A stretch of 64,000 nucleotides of DNA from Pseudobdellovibrionaceae bacterium (lineage in GTDB: Bacteria > Bdellovibrionota > Bdellovibrionia > Bdellovibrionales > JAGQZY01). The stretch covers positions 124,001 through 188,000 of the forward strand of contig JACKAL010000001.1 of NCBI GenBank assembly GCA_020635085.1, given 5' to 3'. The position numbers were made by a program, and so were the translations under genes. Position 1 is the stretch's first letter; every line of letters begins with the position of its first letter. This document shows positions 32,984-40,894 of this stretch, piece after piece. Under the pieces are notes generated by a model. The model saw only the letters and a list, made by a program, of their open reading frames with translations. It did no database searches and was not told the DNA's origin.

Positions 32984-35551
32984 GTGAGCGATATCAATAA
33001 GATGACCAATCGAGCAAAAGAATGCATGCAAGAGGCAGCTGCCTATGCGGAGGAGCAAAAGCACCCCAATGTGGAGCCGGAGCACCTTCTCTTTTCTATT
33101 TTAAGTGATGCCGGAGGCACCGTTGCAGATATTATTCAAAATTTAAAGGGTGATCGATCTGCCGCCGTCAGTGCGCTTAAACAGTATTTAGATAAACAAC
33201 CACAAGTGACGGGACAGAATCGTATTTCTGCCAGTCCTCGTCTTGTGCGTTTATTTGAAGCGGGCGAAAATGTAGCCAAAAAAATGGGGGATCAGTTCAT
33301 TTCCCCTGAACATTTTTTTATGGCGGCCTTTGATGTGGATGACGCGTTAAAGTCCGCTATTAATAAAAGCAAAGTGAACAAAAATGATTTTATGAAGGAG
33401 TTTGAAAATATGCGAGGGGGAGAAAAAATCACAAGTGAAGAGGGCGATGGTCAGTACAATGCTTTAAAAAAATATGCACGCGATCTTACCGAGCTTGCTG
33501 CCCAGGGAAAATTAGATCCAGTGATTGGCCGCGACCAGGAGATTCGTCGAACTGTGCAGGTGCTTGCCCGTCGTAAAAAGAACAATCCCGTGCTTATTGG
33601 CGATCCGGGTGTTGGTAAAACGGCCATTGCGGAAGGCCTTGCCGATCGCATTGTAAAAAAAGATGTTCCCGAAGTTTTATTTAATAAAAAAATATTAAGT
33701 TTGGATATGGGCGCCCTCATCGCGGGAGCCAAGTACCGCGGTGAATTTGAAGAACGTTTAAAGGCCGTGATTAAAGATGTGACCCAAAGTAATGGGCAGA
33801 TCATTTTATTTATCGATGAGCTTCATACTCTCGTGGGGGCGGGCAAAACCGATGGGGCTATGGATGCAGGACAACTTTTAAAGCCGGCTCTCGCCCGCGG
33901 AGAATTGCGCTGTATTGGCGCCACCACTCTCGACGAGTACCGCGAGTATATCGAAAAAGACAAAGCCTTAGAGCGACGTTTTCAGACGGTGTTGGTGGAT
34001 GAGCCTAGTGTGGAAGACACCATTACGATTTTACGCGGGCTTAAAAACAAATATGAAGTGCACCACGGTGTACGTATTACCGATGATGCTTTAATTTCCG
34101 CAGCAAAGCTATCCAATCGTTACATCACCAATCGTTTTCTGCCTGATAAAGCGATTGATCTTATCGACGAAGCTGCTAGTAAATTGGGGATTGAGATCAA
34201 TTCAGTCCCTGCGGAAATTGATGAGCTTAACCGCAAGATTTTGCAGCTACAAATCGAAAAAAACGCCGTTCTGCAAGAAAAAAAGGACGATAAACGTTTG
34301 GGTGAGCTTGATAAAACTCTTCTCGATTTGCAAGGCCAGGTGAAAGTTCTCGACGAGCAGTGGACAAAGGAGAAAAGCGAAATTTTATCTCTTAAAGAAA
34401 CCAAGAGAAAAATTGAGGCGCTCAATAGCGATATCGAAATTGCCGAGCGCGATGGCCAGCTGGAGAAGGCCGCACGCTTAAAATATGGTGAACTACCAAC
34501 CTTAGAGAAAAAACTAAAGGAGCTGACTGATAAAGCGGAGGCAGGAGCCCAGGATGGCAAACGTATGCTGCGCGAAGAAGTGACGCCAGAAGTGGTTGCC
34601 GAGGTGGTGTCCAAGTGGACCGGTATTCCTGTGGAAAAAATGGTGCAAACCGAAGCGCAAAAGCTTTTAAACATGGAACAACTTTTGGAAAGACGCGTGG
34701 TCGGACAACACGACGCAGTTGTTGCCGTCTCCGATGCCATTCGCCGAGCCCGTGCAGAAATTGGTGATCCCAATCGTCCCATTGGAACATTTTTGTTCTT
34801 GGGTCCGACGGGTGTAGGAAAAACCGAAACAGTTAAAGCGTTAGCTGAGTTTTTGTTTGATAGTGAAGAGAACATTATTCGTATCGACATGAGCGAATAC
34901 ATGGAGAAACACTCAGTATCGCGCCTCATCGGAGCGCCCCCTGGATACGTGGGCTACGACGAGGGCGGGCAACTCACAGAGCAAGTTCGTCGCAAGCCTT
35001 ATAGTGTAGTGCTTTTTGACGAGGTGGAGAAAGCTCACCCGGATGTGTTCAATGTACTGCTGCAAGTTTTTGATGAAGGACGTCTCACTGATGGTCAAGG
35101 TCGCACGGTGGATTTTAAAAACACTGTGATCGTGATGACATCTAACGTGGCTTCCGAGTTTATTATCGACGAAAGCTTAAGTGAGAAAGATCGCGAAGAG
35201 CGTATTAAGAGTCAGTTGGGTAAATACTTTAAGCCCGAGTTTTTAAATCGTATTGATGATATCATCACTTTTAAACAGCTCGGAAAAGAACAACTGATGA
35301 ATATTGTGAAAATTCAAATTCAACAAGTTGTGAAACGCTTAAAAGAGCGCAATATCGACCTGGAACTTGACGACAAAGCCCTTACGTTGTTGGGAGAAAA
35401 AGGCTACGATCCAATTTTTGGAGCACGGCCATTAAAGCGAGCGATTCAAGATAATCTCCTCAACCCATTATCTAAAAAGATTTTGGCGGGCGATTTAAAG
35501 GCCGGGTCGGTGTTAAAGGTCACAGCGAGTAATAATCAACTGCAGTTTTAA
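32984..35551 (+). CDS. clpB: ATP-dependent chaperone ClpB
   Basis: An 855-residue Hsp100 disaggregase. It has the N-terminal Clp repeat domain, NBD1 with Walker A GDPGVGKTAIAEGLA, a coiled-coil middle domain (about 400-520, Glu/Lys-rich) that marks ClpB rather than ClpA, and NBD2 with GPTGVGKTETVKALAE and GAPPGYVGYDEGGQL. It works with DnaK to rescue aggregated proteins. The GTG start has GGGAGGG upstream. A TTGACA lies at 32917-32922 without a clear -10. No CIRCE element is seen. Confidence 0.96.
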   Translation: MSDINKMTNRAKECMQEAAAYAEEQKHPNVEPEHLLFSILSDAGGTVADIIQNLKGDRSAAVSALKQYLDKQPQVTGQNRISASPRLVRLFEAGENVAKKMGDQFISPEHFFMAAFDVDDALKSAINKSKVNKNDFMKEFENMRGGEKITSEEGDGQYNALKKYARDLTELAAQGKLDPVIGRDQEIRRTVQVLARRKKNNPVLIGDPGVGKTAIAEGLADRIVKKDVPEVLFNKKILSLDMGALIAGAKYRGEFEERLKAVIKDVTQSNGQIILFIDELHTLVGAGKTDGAMDAGQLLKPALARGELRCIGATTLDEYREYIEKDKALERRFQTVLVDEPSVEDTITILRGLKNKYEVHHGVRITDDALISAAKLSNRYITNRFLPDKAIDLIDEAASKLGIEINSVPAEIDELNRKILQLQIEKNAVLQEKKDDKRLGELDKTLLDLQGQVKVLDEQWTKEKSEILSLKETKRKIEALNSDIEIAERDGQLEKAARLKYGELPTLEKKLKELTDKAEAGAQDGKRMLREEVTPEVVAEVVSKWTGIPVEKMVQTEAQKLLNMEQLLERRVVGQHDAVVAVSDAIRRARAEIGDPNRPIGTFLFLGPTGVGKTETVKALAEFLFDSEENIIRIDMSEYMEKHSVSRLIGAPPGYVGYDEGGQLTEQVRRKPYSVVLFDEVEKAHPDVFNVLLQVFDEGRLTDGQGRTVDFKNTVIVMTSNVASEFIIDESLSEKDREERIKSQLGKYFKPEFLNRIDDIITFKQLGKEQLMNIVKIQIQQVVKRLKERNIDLELDDKALTLLGEKGYDPIFGARPLKRAIQDNLLNPLSKKILAGDLKAGSVLKVTASNNQLQF

Positions 35552-35576
35552 CTCAAATCTGTCGATTTGAGTTAAA
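35547..35576. terminator. Perfect hairpin at the end of clpB
   Basis: TTTAACTCAAATC and GATTTGAGTTAAA form a perfect 13-bp stem with loop TGTC, and the stop codon of clpB lies inside the left arm. There is no T run after it, so it may act in transcript stability or Rho-assisted termination. Confidence 0.65.
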
Positions 35577-35780
35577 GGTGAATTGTTAAAATGCGTATTA
35601 CATGTGTTCTTCGGCATGACAATATAGCGAGTGTGCACACTTTGCTTGTTCGCATATTTAATCGTATTTGTAATCAATAACTTACATCTCATTAAGTCGA
35701 ACACTCTATATTCTATATATTTTCTCAGGACGTGTATTTATCTATTTGCCTACCTTTGTTGCTCATGTTGAACTGAACGC

Positions 35781-37082
35781 ATGGCCAACTTTGTTGTTTT
35801 ACTTGCGATGCTTATTTCAGTTTCATTTTCCACTCCGTCTTATGAAGTTAAAAGTATTCCCAATCCTCGAATGAAAAATCAATGGTGTTCTGATGTTGCT
35901 CATATTTTTAATCCACCAGAAAAGGCTGAGTTGGAATCGATTCTTGCTAATATTCACAAAACGACGGGAGCAGAGGTGGCATTAGTGACTCTTCCAAGTA
36001 TTGGGAATCGAATTCCCAAAGACTATGCCGTAGAACTGTTCCACTACTGGAAGGTCGGGCAGAAAGATAAGAATAACGGACTACTTATTTTGCTGGTCGT
36101 TGATCAGCGACGAATTGAAATGGAAACAGGTTACGGATTAGAAGGACCCTTGCCAGATGTTACTTTGAGTAGAATTCAAAGATATGATATTATTCCATCT
36201 TTAAAAGCGGGACATGTGGTGGAGGGGTTTGCAAAAGGGCTTCGTAAAATCGAACAATTATTGCAAACAGAGAGCTCGTCGTTGTTACGAGTGCCACAGC
36301 CGCTTTCACCTCTCCCATCAACGGACAAACAATTTGAGAGTAGTCTAAAGAATGTAGCTATTGTTCTTGTTGGACTCACTAGCGCACTCATTTTTTTCTC
36401 CTTAATACAACTGCTAGTCGTGTTGTCCTTCAAAGATCCTCTATGGCGTTATCGGAAATTGAATAAAAATTTTGGTTTTCTCTTTTTTTGGCAAGCGGCG
36501 AGCTTGATTATGCCTTTTTCTTGGTTTTTTTGGAGCACTAATTTTCATTGGTCAAGCGTTTTCATTGGGTTAGCTATGGCTGTTTTATGGTTTCTTTTGG
36601 GGAGAGCCATTCGTGATAATATAGGGCAGACCTTTAGGTCTCAGTCGAGAGTTTGTCCTTATTGTAAAACGCAAATGATATTACAAAATGATATAAGTGA
36701 AAAACGTTTTGAAAAACCACAAGAGATCATTGAAGAAAAAATTGGCTCCATCGATTATGATATTTGGGTTTGCCCACAAGACCATGTTCGTAAAGATAGC
36801 TATGCTGGAAAAAATTTTTATCGGTACTCTACTTGTGCCAGTTGTCACGCCCTCGCTAGAAAATTGATTAGAGATGAAGTTATCGAGAAAGCTACTTTTA
36901 CAAATCCTGGAAATGGTATTCGTCATTTTCAATGCATTGCCTGCTCTCAAGTCAGTAGCGAGAAGTATGTTTTAAGTCCTGAATTTTCATCTTTTTCTGA
37001 TTCAGACGTTGTTTCGTCAGAGACAGGTAGCTCTTTTGGTGGTGGTTCATCTGGTGGCGGTGGTGCCGGTAGTAGCTATTAA
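35781..37082 (+). CDS. TPM-domain membrane protein (YgcG-like) with zinc-ribbon-like cysteines
   Basis: A 433-residue protein: signal sequence (about 1-18), a TPM domain at about 35-165 (VEGFAKGLRKIEQLL at its end; GNRIPKDYAVELFHYWKVGQ, DKNNGLLILLVVDQRRIEMETGYGLEG), then membrane helices near 190-215, 230-250 and 255-275. A cytoplasmic or luminal Cys-rich region follows (CPYCKTQM, CPQDH, CASCHAL, CIACSQV), and the end is a Gly/Ser-rich tail (GGGSSGGGGAGSSY) typical of YgcG-type proteins. Function is not established; TPM proteins have been linked to photosystem repair in plants and to membrane roles in bacteria. No ribosome site is seen before the ATG. Confidence 0.8.
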   Translation: MANFVVLLAMLISVSFSTPSYEVKSIPNPRMKNQWCSDVAHIFNPPEKAELESILANIHKTTGAEVALVTLPSIGNRIPKDYAVELFHYWKVGQKDKNNGLLILLVVDQRRIEMETGYGLEGPLPDVTLSRIQRYDIIPSLKAGHVVEGFAKGLRKIEQLLQTESSSLLRVPQPLSPLPSTDKQFESSLKNVAIVLVGLTSALIFFSLIQLLVVLSFKDPLWRYRKLNKNFGFLFFWQAASLIMPFSWFFWSTNFHWSSVFIGLAMAVLWFLLGRAIRDNIGQTFRSQSRVCPYCKTQMILQNDISEKRFEKPQEIIEEKIGSIDYDIWVCPQDHVRKDSYAGKNFYRYSTCASCHALARKLIRDEVIEKATFTNPGNGIRHFQCIACSQVSSEKYVLSPEFSSFSDSDVVSSETGSSFGGGSSGGGGAGSSY

Positions 37083-37110
37083 TATACCAACATCTCTAGG
37101 GTCATATATG

Positions 37111-38142
37111 CTATTTGGAAATTTCTGACTCATGAATTTCTGCAAGAATGGCTGGTAGCGCCGCCCGTGCCGCCTCGCGCCCTTCTTCAACCAGTTCCAC
37201 ACGATCTTGTTTATGAAAAAAACCAGAAAAGGCACTTTGCTTTGGTCGATGGGTGGGACGGATTTCGATAATATCCACATGACGGATTTTAAATTCTTTT
37301 AGAACTTTGCTGCACTGATCTTTGCTTAAAGAACCTTCTTCGACTAATTTTTTAAGAGCCATGCATTTTTCATTCAGGGCATAAACTGAATTGAGATCTC
37401 GAAAAAGGCGCTCGTTGATGAGAATTTCGATGAGGTGCCCAAGAAAAGAAAAACCACTTAAGGATGCAGGTGATTTCATCACGGCAGGAAAAGGGATGAC
37501 CACGATAATCCGCGAGACATTTGAATCCTTTAAGGCATATTTAATGGGAGCATTATTGACTACTCCCCCATCAACGCATGGACCGAGATTATCTAGTGAT
37601 ACTGGGGTGAATAGTCCAGGGAAGGCGCAGGCGGCGCTTACAGTTTTAAATACATTTGTAAGATCGTGTTGAGTGTCAAAGTCATTGTTTTTGAAGTGAA
37701 GACATTTTTCATAAGATGTTGCTGGTGTTTTTCCAATTTTTTTTTGGATACCATTGACGGCGCTAACAATAATTTGTAATTGAATATCTCCATTACCTGG
37801 TGGTTGATTTTCATCTATAAAACCATTCATCAGCTCAACTAAATTTTCCGAGCTCGATAGACCTCTCCCTAGGAAGAAGTTGAGGGGGTTTAGGGTGAAC
37901 GAATTTTGCCAACTTCCTTTTTCGACCCATGCATCGATCAATTTTTTTCTGACCATGTCTTCGTTGCCGTGGCGAATAGCTGAAGCAAAGGCAAGTCCAT
38001 TGAGGGCGCCGGAACTGGTTGCAACGATACGGCTGACTTCGATTTTATTTTCTATAAGGACATCGATAACTCCAGCTTCAAAGGCGCCTTTGGCTACCGC
38101 GCCAGGAAGAACAAGAGCAATGTGAGATTTTTTGGCAGCCAT
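37111..38142 (-). CDS. Patatin-like phospholipase
   Basis: A 343-residue patatin-family protein. The catalytic dyad is visible: Ser in VATSSGALNG and Asp in CVDGGVVNNAPIK (the DGG motif). Two normally Gly-rich elements differ: the oxyanion stretch usually GGGxxG reads PGAVAKGAFEAG, and the GxSxG box begins with Ala (ATSSG). Activity is therefore likely but not certain. Ribosome site AAGGAA. Secreted or cytosolic patatins in predators may attack phospholipids of prey; no signal peptide is seen here. Confidence 0.82.
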   Translation of the reverse strand: MAAKKSHIALVLPGAVAKGAFEAGVIDVLIENKIEVSRIVATSSGALNGLAFASAIRHGNEDMVRKKLIDAWVEKGSWQNSFTLNPLNFFLGRGLSSSENLVELMNGFIDENQPPGNGDIQLQIIVSAVNGIQKKIGKTPATSYEKCLHFKNNDFDTQHDLTNVFKTVSAACAFPGLFTPVSLDNLGPCVDGGVVNNAPIKYALKDSNVSRIIVVIPFPAVMKSPASLSGFSFLGHLIEILINERLFRDLNSVYALNEKCMALKKLVEEGSLSKDQCSKVLKEFKIRHVDIIEIRPTHRPKQSAFSGFFHKQDRVELVEEGREAARAALPAILAEIHESEISK

Positions 38143-38242
38143 TTTATTTTCCTTCTAGCAGAATGTTAGATAAATTTTTTCATCTGATACCATGTGAATA
38201 ACTAATTTAAAATTTTATATTTTGTAGCTGTATACGGAGCGT

Positions 38243-38275
38243 AACGAAGAGAAACGAAGAGAAACGAAGAGAAAC
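38243..38275. repeat. Tandem repeat, 10-base unit, about 3.3 copies
   Basis: AACGAAGAGA is repeated three times without error, with a partial fourth. It lies in non-coding DNA upstream of the patatin gene. Confidence 0.85.
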
Positions 38276-38354
38276 ATTGTACCCGTTAAATTTGTATAAC
38301 ACGGTTTTTTATGAATAAAGCCATCAAACTGTATTTGTTATGCAATAATGCTGT

Positions 38355-38395
38355 TGCCAAAAATTGATCAGAGATGAGATTATTGAATCGGTTAC
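38355..38395 (+). pseudogene. Fragment similar to the C-terminal part of the TPM-domain gene
   Basis: Bases 38361-38386 match 36861-36886 of the TPM gene at 22 of 26 positions, and three of the four differences are third-codon changes. Both encode KLIRDE(I/V)IE. Stops and frame breaks surround the fragment. The likely explanation is a decayed paralogue of the TPM gene, of which only a piece is readable. Confidence 0.45.
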
Positions 38396-38608
38396 GATGT
38401 ACATCTCGGCAGAAAATAAGGGATACATTTTTCTCATTCTGTTCTGTGAGTTCCTCCCTGGATCTTGAAGTTCGCCATGATAGCTCAAAAAATGTCAAAA
38501 TATACCAGTAAATTCATTATGTTAGCTAACTTGACATCATGAATCAGTGAGGGTAGTTTCATCCCGCAACCTATCTTGTCGATCTAGGTGTTTAAAAAGG
38601 ATCTTGTA

Positions 38609-39211
38609 GTGTTTTCAGGAATTGTCGAAGCGACAGCTCGTATTCAAGAAGCAAAAGGCAACGGTAACGTGACACGAATTGTGGTCGAACGTCCGTCACA
38701 CTTTAGCGATATTCAAACCGGTGATAGCATTGCTTCTAATGGTGTGTGTTTAACCATCGAAAAATTTTCTGATGACGATATGGTGTTTGCTCTCGGTGAG
38801 GAGACTCTTCACATCACGGGATGGTCGGCAGATCGCTTGGTCGGTAAAATTTTAAATTTAGAGCGTTCGCTCAAGCTTGGTGATCGTATTCATGGGCACT
38901 GGGTGAGTGGCCATGTAGATACTGTGGGTACTGTCCATAAAAAAGAAAAAAACGAAAGCTGGCTTTTCGCAGTGCAAGTGCCGCGTCTTGATCGGCGCTA
39001 CGTATGGACAAAAGGTTGTGTAGCGATTAATGGAATCAGCCTTACTATTAACGATATTCAAGAGAATATTCTTTCCTTTTGTTTGATTCCCGAAACGATT
39101 GATCGCACAAATTTAAAAAATCTGAATGTCGGTGATACAATTAACATTGAGTACGATTACTGGACAAAAGCTTTTGTCAACTTTCAGGAAGTACGAGGGG
39201 TTGAAAAATGA
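38609..39211 (+). CDS. ribE: Riboflavin synthase, alpha chain
   Basis: About 200 residues, two tandem lumazine-binding barrels. The first begins FSGIVEATARIQEA and has SNGVCLTIEKF; the second has CVAINGISLTINDI. It converts two 6,7-dimethyl-8-ribityllumazine into riboflavin and a pyrimidine by-product. The GTG at 38609 has AGGA seven bases upstream and starts at the family N-terminus; the open frame begins at an earlier GTG (38588) that lacks a ribosome site. Its stop overlaps the ribBA-like start as ATGA. Confidence 0.93.
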   Translation: MFSGIVEATARIQEAKGNGNVTRIVVERPSHFSDIQTGDSIASNGVCLTIEKFSDDDMVFALGEETLHITGWSADRLVGKILNLERSLKLGDRIHGHWVSGHVDTVGTVHKKEKNESWLFAVQVPRLDRRYVWTKGCVAINGISLTINDIQENILSFCLIPETIDRTNLKNLNVGDTINIEYDYWTKAFVNFQEVRGVEK

Positions 39212-40380
39212 AGTTAAATTCTATTCAAGAAATTATCGATGATATTCGCAACGGTAAAATGGTGATTCTCATCGACGATGAAGATCGTGAGAATGAAGGC
39301 GATGTGATTTTAGCAGCCGATTTTGTAACCCCTGCCGCGATCAACTTTATGGCAACGGAAGCGCGCGGACTGATATGCTTAGCTCTTGAGGCGCAGCAGA
39401 TAGATCGTCTGGGATTACCACTGATGGTGGGTGATGAGCGCAACCACTCTCCGAACAAAACCGCTTTTACTGTGAGTATTGAAGCCGCGAAAGGTGTCTC
39501 AACGGGTATTTCGGCGGCGGATCGAGCACACACTATTCGTGTGGCATCGAATCCGCGCGCGTCTCATCATGATGTAATCATGCCAGGACATATTTTTCCC
39601 ATTCGTGCTCAGCGCGGCGGAGTGATTCAACGAGCAGGGCACACCGAGGCCAGTGTGGATTTGGCTCGCATGGCGGGACTCAATCCTGCAGCCGTTATCT
39701 GTGAGGTGATGAAGCCGGATGGTTCTATGGCGCGTTTGCCGGATTTAGTAGACTTCGCCAGCAAACACAATATTAAAATTGGTACAATCGAAGATCTTAT
39801 TCGCTATCGATTGGAAATGGAAACTCTTGTTGAAGAGATTGCAAAATCCAATATCCAGAACAAGCACGGTATGTTTACCGTGCGGGTGTTTAAAAATCTT
39901 CTCGATAATTCACAAAGCGTTGTTTTACAAAAAGGTGAGCCGAAACCCAATCAACCAACAGTTGTGCGCATGCATGTAGAAAATATCTTGGCCGATGTGT
40001 TTAAAAGTGAACATCACCAACCGACAATTTCTCTGGATGCGGCTTTAGAATTTTTAGGTAAATCCGATTGTGGGATTCTCGTGTATCTTCGTAAAGAAGG
40101 ATTAAATTCCTTATTACCACTTGATCTGAATAACAATACCTCATCGGGTGATAGTCGCGCGCTTAAAATGGATCCGCGCGAACACGGCATTGGTGCACAG
40201 ATTTTACGTCATCTTGGTGTGACGAAAATTCATTTGCTCGCCAGTGGTTCGGTATCTAAAGTCGTTGGTATTAAAGGTTTTGGTTTAGAAATAGAGAAAG
40301 TTGTAACACCTGAGAATATTGAGGCGGTGGCAAGCGATGATCAACAAGATGCTTTTCTTTCGGCATTTTTGAAACATTAG
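39208..40380 (+). CDS. 3,4-dihydroxy-2-butanone-4-phosphate synthase with degenerate GTP cyclohydrolase II domain (RibBX-like)
   Basis: A 390-residue two-domain protein. Residues about 1-205 are an intact RibB: DDEDRENEGDVILAA, GISAADRAHTI and PIRAQRGGVIQRAGHTEA carry the metal and substrate residues. The second half aligns with GTP cyclohydrolase II, but the zinc-binding and catalytic Cys region (SECLTGD with RCDCG in RibA) is replaced by VENILADVFKSEHHQP, with no Cys. The first step of the pathway must then come from a separate ribA or folE2-type enzyme. Such fused proteins with an inactive second half have been named RibBX. It makes the four-carbon unit used by RibH. Confidence 0.88.
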   Translation: MKLNSIQEIIDDIRNGKMVILIDDEDRENEGDVILAADFVTPAAINFMATEARGLICLALEAQQIDRLGLPLMVGDERNHSPNKTAFTVSIEAAKGVSTGISAADRAHTIRVASNPRASHHDVIMPGHIFPIRAQRGGVIQRAGHTEASVDLARMAGLNPAAVICEVMKPDGSMARLPDLVDFASKHNIKIGTIEDLIRYRLEMETLVEEIAKSNIQNKHGMFTVRVFKNLLDNSQSVVLQKGEPKPNQPTVVRMHVENILADVFKSEHHQPTISLDAALEFLGKSDCGILVYLRKEGLNSLLPLDLNNNTSSGDSRALKMDPREHGIGAQILRHLGVTKIHLLASGSVSKVVGIKGFGLEIEKVVTPENIEAVASDDQQDAFLSAFLKH

Positions 40381-40389
40381 GGTGAAAAC

Positions 40390-40860
40390 ATGATATTTAA
40401 AGGCGATCTAGAGAAAATTCAATCCGAAGGTCACGAGTTCGTGGTAGGGATTGTGACATCTCGATTTAATGAAACAATTACTGAAAAATTGCGCGCTGGC
40501 GCTTTACAAGTACTCAATGATTTTGACGTCAATTATTTTGATGTTGAAGTTCCTGGTGCGGTGGAGATTCCTTTGGCTGCACAATGGCTCATCGAAGAAA
40601 AAAAATGTGATGCGGTGATCGCTCTTGGTTGTGTGATTCGCGGCGAGACAGCACATTTTGATTTTGTATGTAATTCTGTGGAGCGTGGCTGCACGCAATT
40701 GCAATTGGAATATAGCTTGCCGGTCGTTTTTGGTGTGCTCACTACGGAAGATGGTTTCCAGGCAGAAGCTCGCGCTGGCGGTGCCAAGGGTAATAAGGGA
40801 AAAGAGGCGGCCTTCGTCGCACTAGAGATGTTGTCTCTTAAAAATCAATTAGAAGGTTAA
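40390..40860 (+). CDS. ribH: 6,7-dimethyl-8-ribityllumazine synthase
   Basis: A 156-residue lumazine synthase: GIVTSRFNETITEKL at the N-terminus, VPGAVEIPLAAQWL, ALGCVIRGETAHFDFVCN with the catalytic His, and a conserved C-terminal AGGAKGNKGKEAAF. It condenses the RibBX product with the ribityl pyrimidine, and RibE then finishes riboflavin. It follows the ribBA-like gene by nine bases in one operon. nusB, a frequent next gene, is not present. Confidence 0.95.
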   Translation: MIFKGDLEKIQSEGHEFVVGIVTSRFNETITEKLRAGALQVLNDFDVNYFDVEVPGAVEIPLAAQWLIEEKKCDAVIALGCVIRGETAHFDFVCNSVERGCTQLQLEYSLPVVFGVLTTEDGFQAEARAGGAKGNKGKEAAFVALEMLSLKNQLEG

Positions 40861-40894
40861 CTTAAAAAATCAAAGAAATAGAGTGGGAGTTGTT

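Larger units (their letters stand above)
38143..38608. other. Intergenic region with a tandem repeat and a decayed gene fragment
   Basis: About 465 bases between the patatin and riboflavin genes. It holds a 10-base tandem repeat (38243-38275) and a short stretch resembling the end of the TPM gene (around 38361-38390). No FMN riboswitch signature was recognised upstream of the rib genes. Confidence 0.5.

Noticed and set aside
38400..38608. FMN riboswitch before the rib operon
   Set aside because: None of the conserved RFN-element blocks could be recognised.
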